Under the pieces are notes generated by a model. That model did no database searches, was not told where the DNA came from, and was given only the letters and a program-made list of their open reading frames with translations. Below, one piece after another: positions 47,609-57,912 of a DNA stretch of 64,000 bases. Source of the DNA: Saccopteryx bilineata (lineage: Eukaryota > Chordata > Mammalia > Chiroptera > Emballonuridae). Position 1 is the stretch's first letter. Every line of letters begins with the position of its first letter. The stretch covers positions 54,763,809-54,827,808 of the forward strand of contig NC_089494.1 in assembly GCF_036850765.1 (NCBI RefSeq), read 5' to 3'. The position numbers and the translations under genes are program-made.

Positions 47609-47783
47609 CCTGACCTGTGGTGGCACAGTAGATCAAGTGTGGACTGGAACGCAGAAGTTCCCAGTTCAAAACCCTGGGCTTACCTGATCAAGGCACATAT
47701 GGGAGTTGATGCTTCCTGCTCCTAACCCCCTTCTCTCTCTCTCTCTCACTCCTCCCCCCTCTTTAAAAAAATGAATATAAAAA
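47609..47783 (+). mobile_element. Family C SINE
   Basis: The head TGCCTGACCTGTGGTGGCAC, the CAAGGCACATATGGGAG tract, and a (TC)n and A-rich tail are present. CACCCTAA flanks both sides. Its B-box is altered (AGTTCAAAACC). Confidence 0.88.
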
Positions 47784-47864
47784 AGCACCCTAATTAAGAT
47801 AGTATGGCTTAGGTTCCTATTCACTATGAAGTAACAAAAGGCTGCTAGCTTTTCAGTTATGGGG

Positions 47865-47940
47865 TCCTGAGTTTGAATCACAATTCTGCCACTTTAGCTT
47901 TGCAAACTCAGGAAAATTATTCTCAATAAATTCTCTATTT
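47865..47940 (+). mobile_element. MIR remnant
   Basis: GTCCTGAGTTTGAATCACAATTCTGCCACTTTAGCTTTGCAAACTCAGG is sense MIR core sequence. Confidence 0.65.
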
Positions 47941-48368
47941 TTGAGGTTTTTAAAAAATAATCAAAAAAGTTCCACAAGAAGATGACATGACACAGTAGTA
48001 GTGAGTTCTCACCCTCTCTTACTCTTGCATTCCCTTCCTTAGTAATATTTCCTTTCTTGATTAACAGTATGAGTATGTGAGAAGTCATCCAAACTAGAAG
48101 GTTCAGGGTTAGTTTAAAAAAATCCACCCTCCTTCTTTGTGTTTCTCATCCAATTAGCCATCAATTCTATCAATTCTGCTTCTGCAAACCTCACCAGCTG
48201 CCATCTACTCAATCAGGCCTCTTTAGTACATACTTTGATTAATCCCATAGTTGGGTGCCTTCCTCATCTGGATCCCTGATGTAGGAAATAAAGAGTGACC
48301 TTTTAACACAAGTTCCCAGTGGAGTTCTGAAGATGGTTTCCATACTTACCATGTATAATCAATGGGCT

Positions 48369-48583
48369 GAGCTCCCGGGAGTGGGGCAGCCCTTTCCGCG
48401 TCTCTGCCTTTTCTATCTCAGTGTGGTTCCTTCGGTGATGTTTGGTTATAGAATCCTCTTAGTTTAATTCAAAGTTGGTTTTTCCAGATGATTGTTCTTA
48501 AAATTAAGTTGTAATCTACTTTGGTTCTGGGAGGTGGCAGTTGGAACGGCCACCTACTCCATCGCCATCTTGCCGCCCCTCTA
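48369..48583 (-). mobile_element. Isolated L1 5'-end fragment
   Basis: Aligns closely to 17285-17494, the extreme 5' end of the L1 above, including GATGATTGTTCTTAAAATTAAGTTG and CCTACTCCATC. The fragment starts at the L1 5' terminus but lacks all the rest, the reverse of the usual 5' truncation. Just downstream on its sense strand lies CATGGTAAGTATGG, a strong 5' splice-site match. Confidence 0.9.
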
Positions 48584-48788
48584 TGTATTTTCTTAATGTT
48601 ACATTCTCACAGCCCCAAATCCCCTTCCCCTGTCCCATGAGAAAGTCTGCCAGGGAGAGGGAGACATACGGCTCAAAAGGGTCTGGAACATAGCCCGGCA
48701 GGACACAGCCTGGTGGGTGAGCATGCACCTCCCTGGACAAGCAAGGAGAGAATGCCCAGGCAGGTCGGGTTAAGAATAGTGTGAATTG

Positions 48789-49174
48789 TCCCTGGCCGGT
48801 TGGCTCAGCGGTAGAGCATTGACCTGGCGTGCGGGGGACCCGGGTTCGATTCCCAGCCAGGGCACATAGGAGAAGTGCCCATTTGCTTCTCTACCCTCCC
48901 CCGTCCTTCCTCTCTGTCTCTCTCTTCCCCTCCCGCAGCCAAGGCTCCATTGGAGCAACGATGGCCCGGGCGCTGGGGATGGCTCCTTGGCCTCTGCCCC
49001 AGGTGCTAGAGTGGCTCTGGTCGCGGCAGAGCGATGCCCTGGAGGGGCAGAGCATCGCCCCCTGGTGGGCAGAGCGTTGCCCCTGGTGGCGTGCCGGGTG
49101 GATCCTGGTCGGGCGCATGCGAGAGTCTGACTGTCTCTCCCTGTTTCCAGCTTCAGAAAAAAAAAAAAAAAAAA
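48789..49174 (+). mobile_element. VES-like SINE (family A), two CTCF-like modules
   Basis: One of the best-preserved copies: CCCTGGCCGGTTGGCTCAGC, B-box GGTTCGATTCCC, tail of ~19 A. Duplications AAGAATAGTGTGAA lie at 48772-48785 and 49175-49188. It has two modules, GCCCCCTGGTGGGCAG and GCCCCTGGTGGCGTG. The 214-codon minus frame and the 117-codon plus frame here are SINE-derived. Confidence 0.96.
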
Positions 49175-49188
49175 AAGAATAGTGTGAA

Positions 49189-49810
49189 GCACCTCATAAA
49201 TCTTCAGAAGCTTTAGAAACAGTGTGCCGTGCTGGCTGGTCCCTTTGCTAATGGGCTCTGGTGAGTTCAATTTCACCAAAAGAAACAAAGCCAAAGCCTC
49301 AACTGGCACAGAGGTAGAAAATAACCCCTCAAATATGGTTCTCCACAAGAATTTATTAAGGACAAAAAAATGTGTTAGCCAGCAGGTTAGAGACTGAAGA
49401 TAGAAAAATGACAACTGTTTCCAAGGGGCCTACTTGTAGTCTAGGATGAGAGGATTTACAGCAGTCCCTAGCGTCAGAGGGGCTGCTGAGTTCACTGAAA
49501 GTGGAAGCAAAATGTAACGTTTCATGAAAGGAGGGGAAAGTTGGCTGTGCCAGCCATGGAGCGCCCGCCCACCTGAGGTGTGGGCAGTGGGGGCAGCAGC
49601 CACAGACAGTGGGTTCCCCGGCTGGGAAGTCGGTCAGAGGAAGTCAGAGTAGCCACATTTTAACGGAAGGAAGATGGCAGTTGAGAGACTTCAAACGATC
49701 ATCTCTCCTTTATTTGAACTAGAGAGAAATTTGAGCGATGAAAGTAGAAAATAACTATTAATACACACTCTAGGGAAATAATATCTGTTACCTGTAAATA
49801 TAGAGTAATT
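49189..49810. other. Unassigned DNA
   Basis: No gene or repeat was recognised. 49550-49640 is GC-richer (GGAGCGCCCGCCCACCTGAGG) without CpG-island length. Confidence 0.4.
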
Positions 49811-49814
49811 CTTA

Positions 49815-50000
49815 ATAGCAATAATTAATAAGTATTTCTTGAGCTACCACCACTATGCTGGGCACTGGGCATAAGATGAAAACTAGGAGGACGTCATGGT
49901 CTCATGTTCATGTGCTTCAGAAGTGCAGGTGGGAAGGTATGCAGTCAAGTAGACACACGTGAAATACCTTAATTACAGGCTAAAGCAATTTCTGCTAAAG
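49815..50000 (-). mobile_element. L2 LINE remnant
   Basis: AATAAGTATTTCTTGAGCTACC, CACTATGCTGGGCACTGGGC and the following block give an antisense L2 3' end. Confidence 0.7.
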
Positions 50001-50472
50001 AAAGAGCCTGGTTATATGAGAGCATGTTACAAAATAGGCTGGTGGGGTGGAGAAGTTTTCCCATTTGTAAATCTCTTAGAGTGATAGAACAGCATGTAAT
50101 GTCACCGAATTATTAATCTTGAGTTACCTAAGAAGTCAACCTACTATAGTAGATGACCTAGAGGCTTCTGTAAGCATGGGAAGAACAAGAAGCATGCTTT
50201 GGATAGATTTGTTCAGATTAGCCCTGCTAAGTAGACCAGCGTCTAATAAGCAATACTTATTATTGTAGTTTCACATTGCACATGTTACTATGTTGTTATA
50301 AAGCAAGGTTTATTAGCTATTTCCAGTCATGCTTCCCAGCTGTGTCACAGGGACTTTATTTATCAGTCCTCTCATAAGTCCCCAATGAGAGAAGCTACTG
50401 TTCTTAAATGCATGCCCACTAAGAGAAATTTTACCACTACAGCACTCCATAGCTCAAACAGGATGTCCTCTA

Positions 50473-51012
50473 CAGGGTGGAGCAAAAGGAGGTTTATAGT
50501 TGTTCATGGAAAATAATACAATTATAAACTTTCACATATGAATAACTATAAACTAACTTTTTTTTTTTTTTTTTTTTTACATATTTTTTTTTTTCATTTT
50601 TTTTTCTTTTCTGAAGCTGGAAACAGGGAGAGACAGTCAGACAGACTCCCGCATGCGCCCGACCGGGATCCACCCGGCACGCCCACCAGGGGGCGACGCT
50701 CTGCCCACCAGGGGGCGATGCTCGGCCCATCCTGGGCGTCGCCATGTTGTGACCAGAGCCACTCTAGCACCTGGGGCAGAGGCCACAGAGCCATCCCCAG
50801 CGCCTGGGCCATCTTTGCTCCAATGGAGCCTCAGCTGCGGGAGGGGAAGAGAGAGACAGAGAGGAAGGCACGGCGGAGGGGTGGAGAAGCAAATGGGCGC
50901 TTCTCCTATGTGCCCTGGCCGGGAATCGAACCCGGGTCCTCCGCACGCTAGACCGACGCTCTACCGCTGAGCCAACCGGCCAGGGCTATAAACTAACTTT
51001 TGCCATACCGTG
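50473..51012. mobile_element. Mariner-type MITE, ~100 bp, split by a SINE
   Basis: Outer ends: CAGGGTGGAGCAAAAGGAGG with GTTTATAGTT on the left; the right end reads, on the minus strand, CACGGTATGGCAAAAGTTAG with TTTATAGTT. TA flanks both (50471-50472, 51013-51014). Removing the SINE and one target copy leaves about 100 bp, the size of the short mammalian mariner MITE with GCAAAAGTAGGTTTA ends. Confidence 0.82.
50562..50985 (-). mobile_element. VES-like SINE (family A), two intact CTCF-like modules
   Basis: The minus-strand head is GCCCTGGCCGGTTGGCTCAG and the B-box GGTTCGATTCCC. The A-tail is long and interrupted (T runs 50558-50609). The duplication CTATAAACTAACTTTT lies at 50546-50561 and 50986-51001. 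Two copies of GCCCACCAGGGGGCGAYGCT start at 50681 and 50703. The 137-codon frame is SINE. Confidence 0.96.
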
Positions 51013-51056
51013 TATATTAATGAGAGAAGTAAAACTGATTAAAGGACAAAGAAAAG

Positions 51057-51260
51057 TTCCTGGCCGGGTGCCTCAGTAGGTAGAGCCGCCCAGGGCAGTC
51101 AGGTCGCAGGTTTGATCCCTGGTCAGGGCACACACAAGACACACCCAATGACTGCAAAACTAAATAGAACAACAAATCGATGCTTCGCTTCTCCTTCTCT
51201 CTTCCTCTGTCTCTCCCCCTTCCTCTCTCTTCTTTCGAATCAATGGAAAAAAAATCTTTT
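51057..51260 (+). mobile_element. tRNA-derived SINE, classic VES type
   Basis: CCTGGCCGGGTGCCTCAGTAGGTAGAGC gives an A-box and GGTTTGATCCCTGGTCAGGGCAC a B-box, then AACAAATCGATGCTTC and a TC-rich stretch before an A-tail. The ATCGATG word and the shorter body set it apart from family A. Confidence 0.8.
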
Positions 51261-52180
51261 CAAGGTGAAAGACATATAATCTCCATACTCCATGGAGATT
51301 TAAGTTTTTAAGATATGTTTTAAACATGATATTTAGCATATTAAAATTTTGAGACACATTGTAATTTGATAAACCTTAAACTGAGTTATTATCAAATACT
51401 GTTATATGAAGGTCAAGAAGCTGTAATCCTATTTTCTCATAATAATAAGACATTCAAAGATAAAAAATTAAAGTAAAAAAAGGATAGTTAGTAGACAACA
51501 AATATTTGAATAACAGTTTTGTATTTTAAGTTGTTACAATAATAAAGACTGAAAAATCTTTCAAATTAACTTATTTGAAGTTAAAATACTTTTTATATTT
51601 AGCCCCATCTTTACCCTTCAACTGAACAATCAAATAGCATTATTCTAAAGAAGTAAGAACTATAAGAAGTTTCTTCCAGTTGCCTATGGATGATTTTCAA
51701 TACATTTTCAATGCGCTGAATTCTTAAATTAAAAAGAAATGTAAGAATTCCCAAGTTCTTAAAATACTTCTATCAAAGTTTTAAAGATATTTGCCAAGAA
51801 AAGCCTGCAACATTTAAAAACATTATCATTCTTGATGCCTGCAGAATGTCCTTAAATTGTGGCTTTCAAGTAATTCAACCCATCATGACCAGGAGACTAA
51901 AATCTAAATGATTTTGAGATCCCATTCCTAATGAATTTCTACTTTTTCATCTCCTGATAACTGAGTATGCAAACTATCAATACGAAACTGTCATCTTCCT
52001 GTCTGTGGCTGAGTTTACAATGACAAGATCAAGAGAGTTTAAATGGTGAGATCTGCTGATTTACCTTTCCCGCAGAAAGTGAGGACGCAGGGCTCACCTT
52101 TGCAGCGTGTAAGCGCCCACAACTGGAACTTCAGCATATGCTGGAATGTCAGGTCCAAGGCTGCAGATATGGAGAGGCTG
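51261..52180. other. Unassigned AT-rich DNA
   Basis: Nothing recognised; strongly AT-rich to about 52000. Confidence 0.4.
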
Positions 52181-52184
52181 TCTA

Positions 52185-52480
52185 AATGGATGGTGGACCC
52201 CTACTGATTCAGAATCTCTGAGACAGGGCCCAGAAAGCTCTTTTACTAAACTCTCCGTGTGCTTCCTAATCTCACTCCAGTGCAAGAAACTTCTGGTCTC
52301 GTGGACCTCTATGTGCTGGGTTGTAGGACTTGCTATAAACATGCAGGTGAAGGAGATTACGTTCCATACAAGCAACATGGACATCACCTGGGGTGTTGTT
52401 AGAAATACATATTTGCCTCCCCCAAGCCTACAGAATGAGAATCTAAATTTCTGTTGGAAATTGATCTCCCGTGTTCCCAT
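52185..52480 (+). mobile_element. Two MER5-type hAT remnants in tandem
   Basis: 52195-52300 reads CTACTGATTCAGAATCTCTGAGACAGGGCCC. 52360-52480 reads GACATCACCTGGGGTGTTGTTAGAAATACATATT followed by CAGAATGAGAATC. Both are sense-oriented MER5 pieces. The 122- to 128-codon frames across them are chance. Confidence 0.7.
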
Positions 52481-52499
52481 GGAGGGGCCTGTCCTCTCA

Positions 52500-54430
52500 A
52501 GCAGGAGGAGCTAGCGGCCTCTGGGCTTCTTCTCGCTCTCCTCTATCAAAGTCCTCAATTACCCAACAACGTGCTTCAGCCAGGAGTAGAGGCTATAATT
52601 AGGTTTAGTGTATAATCACTGAATCAACTCAGTTTGCTGCTGATTTCTGTATTATCAGTATTGAAAAGAAAAAGATTTGTGGAGATCCTTTATTTTAAGC
52701 CAAAGAATGAATCCCTAGTGGTGAGATTCTAAGCATAGTGAGAAAACTGGCATAGAAAATAAAGCTTTTGTGGGAGCTGTATAGTTTTTGATATGCTATA
52801 ACTCAGACATGAGGAAGGCTGAGTTGGTCCTGGTCTTCCACCTGGACTTTTTCCTTACAATTTAACAAGAGTTGGTTGAACAAAGAGTTCACCTCCAAAG
52901 GGGAGTCTAATCACCTCCACTAACCCTATCATACAGATTTGTTTCAAATCTAATGACCCTAGACCACTGAGAGCCTAGTATTCAAGGAGTTTTAGGCCAA
53001 TACCATTCTATAGCTCCCAGAGTCCAAGAATCAACTTACACTGAGTACAGATACACCTGGAGGTGGGGGTGACTTTGAAAGTCTAGTATGCACCAGGGCT
53101 TTGTGGTACCCTGAAAAGTCCTGAAATTGCACACTCTTGCTTCCTCCATCCATCTATCCCGCTGCCAAATCCAGAGATCCAGGTATCCAAACATCACAAT
53201 TAGAGGATGGGGATGGTGGCAAGGAAACATGTCTGGTTTTTAAAGTTTTCTAGGCAATTCTGATACACATGCCCAACTTCTCCAACTGATAATGACTGAG
53301 AGGTTGTATAAGTTTTATTATGTCCATAAAGTTTTATACACAATTCATTGGTTGCTACGCTGTTATATCTGGAAACGAGATATTATGAAATTACAAGCTT
53401 TCTCTCACCTATGTGAAATGTTACTTTATCCCTCAATTTGATCCATGCATAATTTGATATATAGTTTTCAATCAAAGCATTGGTACAAACATGCAAAGTT
53501 GATAGCTATAAACATTTTTAAATTTTAAAAATCTCTAGAACTTTACTGGTAACTCTTTTAATCTCGTACCATTTAAAATAAAAATACAAATTAAAAAGAA
53601 CTACATTTATTAAAACCTTCATCAGTGTTTACTTAACACTAACAAGGCACTAACTACTACAGCAGCCTGCTGGAATTTGGGTAATCATTTATTTTCACTA
53701 AAAATTCACAGTAAAATTTAGAAACATGACTCTATAGTTCTGTCACTTTAACCTTGATTTCTATGATTTAATGAAAACATTTTAAGTAAACAAACCAAAC
53801 CAAATGTTCTTGAATTTCAAGTTTACAGTGTACCTCACTGATATAAAATAAGCCTTTCTAAAGTTGAGATTGTAGCAAATTTTTTACAAGATGGACCATA
53901 AAGGAGAAAACATTTTTTCTTTTTAATTATTGTATAAATATATAATATTACCACATAAAAGGGGGAAATTATTTTTACTAATAATCCCATCACCCCTAAC
54001 ATCTTTTCTGTATGTTTTTTTCATCTTTATCCACAATCATAATTTTTTAACCTGTGTGTTTACTCAATTTTGGAAAACCACTACTTAAATCCTAATATGC
54101 AAGGTTATATGTAGTCTCCTCTCTAATAAAATTATACAATATAAAACCTACAATATGCAATATACCTAATAATTTCCAAATACCAATAGCTGCAACCTTC
54201 CAGACAAAATTACAACTGCATTTCTCTTTTTCTCCAGCTGAATACTTGAACAAAGATGAGGTTCACAATAGTCTGAGCTTACCATCTCCAAAACCATATA
54301 TAAAATACAATTGTTTTGCCTTGGTTGTTTAAGCACATTATCTTTGTGCAATCTTTATAAAATCTTAAGATTCCATCTGAAACATCACCATAGTCACTAA
54401 ACTGATAACATCAATTATCCTTATTTATTT
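52500..54430. other. Unassigned DNA
   Basis: No gene recognised. 53235-53295 (TTTTCTAGGCAATTCTGATACACATGCCC) is a further small MER5-like patch. The remainder is AT-rich. Confidence 0.4.
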
Positions 54431-54435
54431 TATTT

Positions 54436-54620
54436 TTAAAGACTTTATTTATTTTAGAGAGGGGAGAGAGAAAGAAAGAGAGAGAGAGAGAGAGAAGGGC
54501 AGAGGGAGGAGCAGGCAGCATCAACTCCCATACGTGCATCGACCAGGCAAGTCCAGAGTTCCGGACCGGCAACCTCAGCATTACAGGTCAATGCTTCATC
54601 ACTGCACCTCCGCAGGTCAG
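54436..54620 (-). mobile_element. Family C SINE
   Basis: The minus-strand head GGCCTGACCTGCGGAGGTGC, CGATGCACGTATGGGAG and the (TC)n tail (GA on plus, 54460-54495) are clear. CCTTATT occurs on both flanks. Confidence 0.88.
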
Positions 54621-54713
54621 GCCTTATTCTTCATTATTCCACTCTTCTTGAGCTTGTTTATAGGCAAGGTAGTTGATGCAATGACAGATGAAGGGACTCT
54701 GCATTAAACACAC

Positions 54714-55174
54714 TGTAGAAATATGCTGTGAAGGCTTGCAGAATTAGGATGACAATTAGAGACAGCGAGGTGCCCTAGGGTGAAAGCCCTGAGCGAACGA
54801 GAGTCCAGGGGCCTTTCTGACTCCTGTACTGGAAACAGCAAAACAGCAGGATAAGATTCTGCAACAAAGAAAATGTTTAGGTTCTCAGAACAGAGAGTAG
54901 GAATCAGCATGTTCCTTGTCCTTTACTTCATCCCCTGGAAAACTTCTTTCTACTTCCTTGATTTATTTGGACTGGCTAATAAGTATCTGAGTAAGGCTGG
55001 GGACAAGTCTTCAGTCTTTTGATCTGCTGACCAAGACTGTTGCCTTTCCTCAGCCCCTCAGAGCATTTCATCTGGCAACCAAGTAGTTCATTGTCACCAT
55101 GACAAGTGCTGTCCTGTGTGAGAGACAGGAACCGAACGACAGGTTTGCTACTCTGAGTAGTTACTGTCACAACA
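54714..55174 (+). mobile_element. 5' LTR of the outer provirus
   Basis: It starts TGTAGAAATATGCTGTGAAGG and ends CTGTCACAACA, 461 bp. The same sequence, diverged, recurs at 61179-61666. ACAC precedes it (54710-54713), matching ACAC after the second LTR. The CCTGGAAAACTTCTTTC and GCATTTCATCTGGCA blocks are shared by both LTRs. Confidence 0.92.
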
Positions 55175-55176
55175 AG

Positions 55177-55194
55177 TGGTTCCCCACATGAGGA
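55177..55194 (+). promoter_or_regulatory. Candidate primer binding site
   Basis: TGGTTCCCCACATGAGG follows the 5' LTR. Its first eight bases equal the start of a tRNA-Glu primer site (TGGTTCCC); the rest diverges. The tRNA assignment is tentative. Confidence 0.45.
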
Positions 55195-55401
55195 ACTAGA
55201 AGAAACAACCTCCCAAAGCCTGGCAAAGGAAAAGAACATCCAGTCACCCTGTTCAGTAAGAGACACAAGCAGCAGGAGAAAAGCCCTTGAATGCTGTGGC
55301 GAGATCACTTTGAGGGATCAGGCCAGGGGGTTTCCCTTTCCCTCTATCTCTCCTTCACGGGGAATTCTCTTTCCTCTGAGCAGCAGTCTCAAGTTACAGC
55401 T

Positions 55402-55620
55402 ATGGGCACTCCTCTAAGCTGCAGGGTGTCAGATCAGAATTCAACTGCCCTCTTGCTCACAATCCAACAACAATGCCCTTCATACCTGAAGAAGGTAAGT
55501 TTAGACTTAGAAGAGTGGGAAAGCACTTTTACCAAGGGGATAGTTGAAGCAATTGGGACAGGATATGAAATGGCCTCTAAGGATCGGAAAGGGCTTATAA
55601 AAACTGTTCTCACCACCTAG
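55402..55620 (+). pseudogene. Possible gag matrix remnant
   Basis: A frame that opens upstream at 55291 has an internal Met at 55402 followed by Gly-Thr-Pro-Leu-Ser. That fits the N-myristoylation pattern (Gly2, Ser6) used by retroviral matrix proteins. It runs 72 codons to the stop at 55618, holding LDLEEWESTF and a basic end. Its place about 230 bp after the 5' LTR suits gag. An AAGGTAAGT splice-donor match lies inside it at 55493-55501. No family match is certain. Confidence 0.4.
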
Positions 55621-55916
55621 CCCAACCTTAGACCAGCCCCTCACCCTAAATATTTCACCAACCCTAACCAGCAGGAAGTAGCCACATAAGAGACCTTCTT
55701 TTCCTTAAAAAAACAATAGGCTGGAATATTAGGTTTGCATCCAGGGTTCCTTTAAATTCAAATTCCCCTCACCCAACCCTCCCATCCTCTTAAGCCTCTC
55801 CCCCTGAGGAGCCACTGTGCCACTTAACCCACAGGGGTTGTAAGGTACCAAAAACTATAGAATTAATATTAATATTTTAAGAGGCTAGAAGAACATTTTA
55901 TTAATTTGGGTTAAGG

Positions 55917-56580
55917 TGTGCAGAGAAATTGTGAGAATAGTCTCTGTATTGTGTGATTGGTATAACCAGGATGGCCCTTGGCATTGTATTGTAAATGCAA
56001 AGGGGAGGAAAACATAGATTCCCAGACATTTCACCACACCTGTGGGGAAAGGGGTGAATGGCTAGCCAGGTGCAGGGAGAGAAAAGCCAAAATAAACCTT
56101 TTCTTATAGCAATGAGCCATTTGTGGGCATTTGTCCCCATGGAAACTACCTCTCCTATGTAAATGCATGTGGTTAATACGTGTGACTCTGGACAGAGAGA
56201 TGGTGGTGGATAAACACTAGAATATATAGGAATGCCTTTTAATATGTAAAGAGACATCTTTCTACCATTGTGTTGACTTGTAAGTTTTGTTTTCTCCAAA
56301 ATGATGTATGGCTTACAAATTGAACATGGTCCTATCATGTTAAAGGACATATGACTATAACCAACAGTGGTAAAGGGCTCCTAATTGCAATTTTTGCTTC
56401 TGTACTTCCCACTTACAAAACTATAAAAACTAAGTAGAACAAAGGGCCAGTGCGCTCTCCCTCAGATTTCTGTTGGAGTTGCCGCCGCTAGGTCAAGCTA
56501 GACAGTAAAGCTTTGGTGTGTAATCGACGGACTTTGTTCGTGTCTTCAATGTTTGGGGTCCCTCCGGATTAGGCTTAACA
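55917..56580 (+). mobile_element. LTR-like segment inside the provirus
   Basis: It runs from TGTGCAGAGAAATTG to GATTAGGCTTAACA. CTATAAAAACTAAG (about 56420) serves as TATA box, with TAGACAGTAAAGC as a poly(A)-like signal and a U5-like GACTTTGTTCGTGTC. The layout is that of a betaretrovirus-like LTR. No clean duplication was seen, so ends are approximate; it may be a solo LTR inserted in gag. Confidence 0.5.
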
Positions 56581-56683
56581 CCCCCACCCTGGGAAGGTTC
56601 TGGGAAGTGTCCTTGGGACAAGGCCTTCGGGAGAGACCCGAGGGTTGGGAAAAGTAAACAGTCTGAGCCGGAGGTCACTAACC

Positions 56684-56734
56684 TGTTACAACTGTGGGAA
56701 AAAAGGACATTTTCAGAAAGACTACAGGCAATGC
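56684..56734 (+). pseudogene. Gag nucleocapsid zinc knuckle, last cysteine lost
   Basis: Translation gives CYNCGKKGHFQKDYRQC: Cys-X2-Cys-X4-His-X4 with tyrosine (TAC, 56723-56725) where the CCHC knuckle needs cysteine. The knuckle binds viral RNA during packaging. The frame closes with TAG soon after. This is the firmest gag evidence in the region. Confidence 0.75.
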
Positions 56735-57289
56735 TTAATAGCAACTATGTAGCTGGACTTCCCTGTGTGCCCAGAGGGGCTAATTAAAACTCAATCTAAA
56801 AATTCTATATAAAGTCCCAGCAAAGCAAACCATAAAAAGCCAGTAGGGTCAGTTGTTATTCTTGTTGTGTTTATGCAAATTACCAGGCCACCTTAAACCT
56901 AGACTTAACACTATAATTAAGATAATCTTAATTTGGTTCTCAAAAAAAAACAACTAAGGGTAGTTTTAGGAAGAAAAAAAGAGAAACCAGGTCATTTAAA
57001 TATCTTAAAGCCTTCCCCTGGAGACTTGGGAACCACTGTAATCCTGAGAACAATAGGAGCATTAACACCTCTCCAGACCCTGTGCAGGCTATAAAAATGG
57101 GAGGGGTCATACCACAATCTCAATGTAAAGAAAAAAAAAAAGAAAATGGCATGTTTAAAATCCAAGTGGCTCAGTAGCCCATCTCCTCCCTTCTCTTGAG
57201 TCATCCTGGAAGGCTGCCAAAGACACATAAAGAATCTTGCTTTCTTGGCAATTATTAATAATACTGAAAAATATAAAACTAATCAAAAT

Positions 57290-57899
57290 TGTAAAGCCAG
57301 TAGCCACGGCCACCATCACAGCTGCCTGGCCCGTGAAGGTTCGCATTTGATTCAGACAACTGGTAATGAAATAATGGAGCCAAGAACTGGTGGGCCATTA
57401 GCTTTAATCCTAGCTTGCATCTGGCGGGCAAGAAATACACATCGTCGAAAAACATTTCCCTTTCTATTCAGGGCTCCCCAAACCACTGACTTATCCGAGT
57501 TTCCTAGAATCAAGGGTTTCTAGCTCACCAGCCTTATTCACCTCTGTTCCTCATCTCCTACTCTCTGCACAAACTCTGCACAAACTGGCTTCTCCCCTCT
57601 CCTCCATGTGGCCTTTCTCTGCTCTCCTTTCTCTGCTCTCTCCTCTAATGCTAATCTCAGAAACCGAGAGAGAGCAAGCTCCTGGTCTGCCCCATTTTAT
57701 AGTGTAGAAATCAAAACCTTTAATCCAATATAAAACAAGGAAGTCTTTGATACAAAGTTACTTATGGTGGGAAAGGCTGTCTTAAAACTAAGCCTTAGGG
57801 TATAATGTTCCTGCCTGCTTACAGCTTGTCCCCCACACCCAATGCAAACTATAAGCGAGCAAAAATATATATCATATTTACAAAGTTATTTGACCAACA
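57290..57899 (-). mobile_element. 3' LTR of the nested element
   Basis: 610 bp, TGTTGG to TTTACA on the minus strand, with CTATAAAATGGGGCAG (about 57692-57707) as TATA box. It has a duplicated GTTTGTGCAGA block not present in the 5' LTR. Confidence 0.9.
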
Positions 57900-57912
57900 T
57901 TCCACCCCTTTT
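57900..57912 (-). promoter_or_regulatory. Polypurine tract of the nested element
   Basis: On the minus strand AAAAGGGGTGGAA directly abuts the TG of the 3' LTR. One T interrupts an otherwise pure purine run. This is the usual plus-strand primer position. Confidence 0.75.

Noticed and set aside
48770..49414. 214-codon open frame on the minus strand
   Set aside because: It runs through a VES-like SINE and its A-tail (poly-Phe stretch). Similar frames appear in every other copy of the SINE.
50538..50951. 137-codon frame and overlapping frames
   Set aside because: Entirely within a SINE, starting in its poly-T tail.
52146..52514. 122- and 128-codon frames on opposite strands
   Set aside because: They cross two MER5 remnants, so a real exon is unlikely.
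55901..56350. 149-codon minus frame as an envelope or host gene
   Set aside because: It is antisense to the LTR-like segment and has no recognisable domain.
57245..57523. 92-codon plus frame and the similar one at 58866-59153 as a conserved gene pair
   Set aside because: Their similarity is simply that both are antisense reads of the two LTRs of the nested element.
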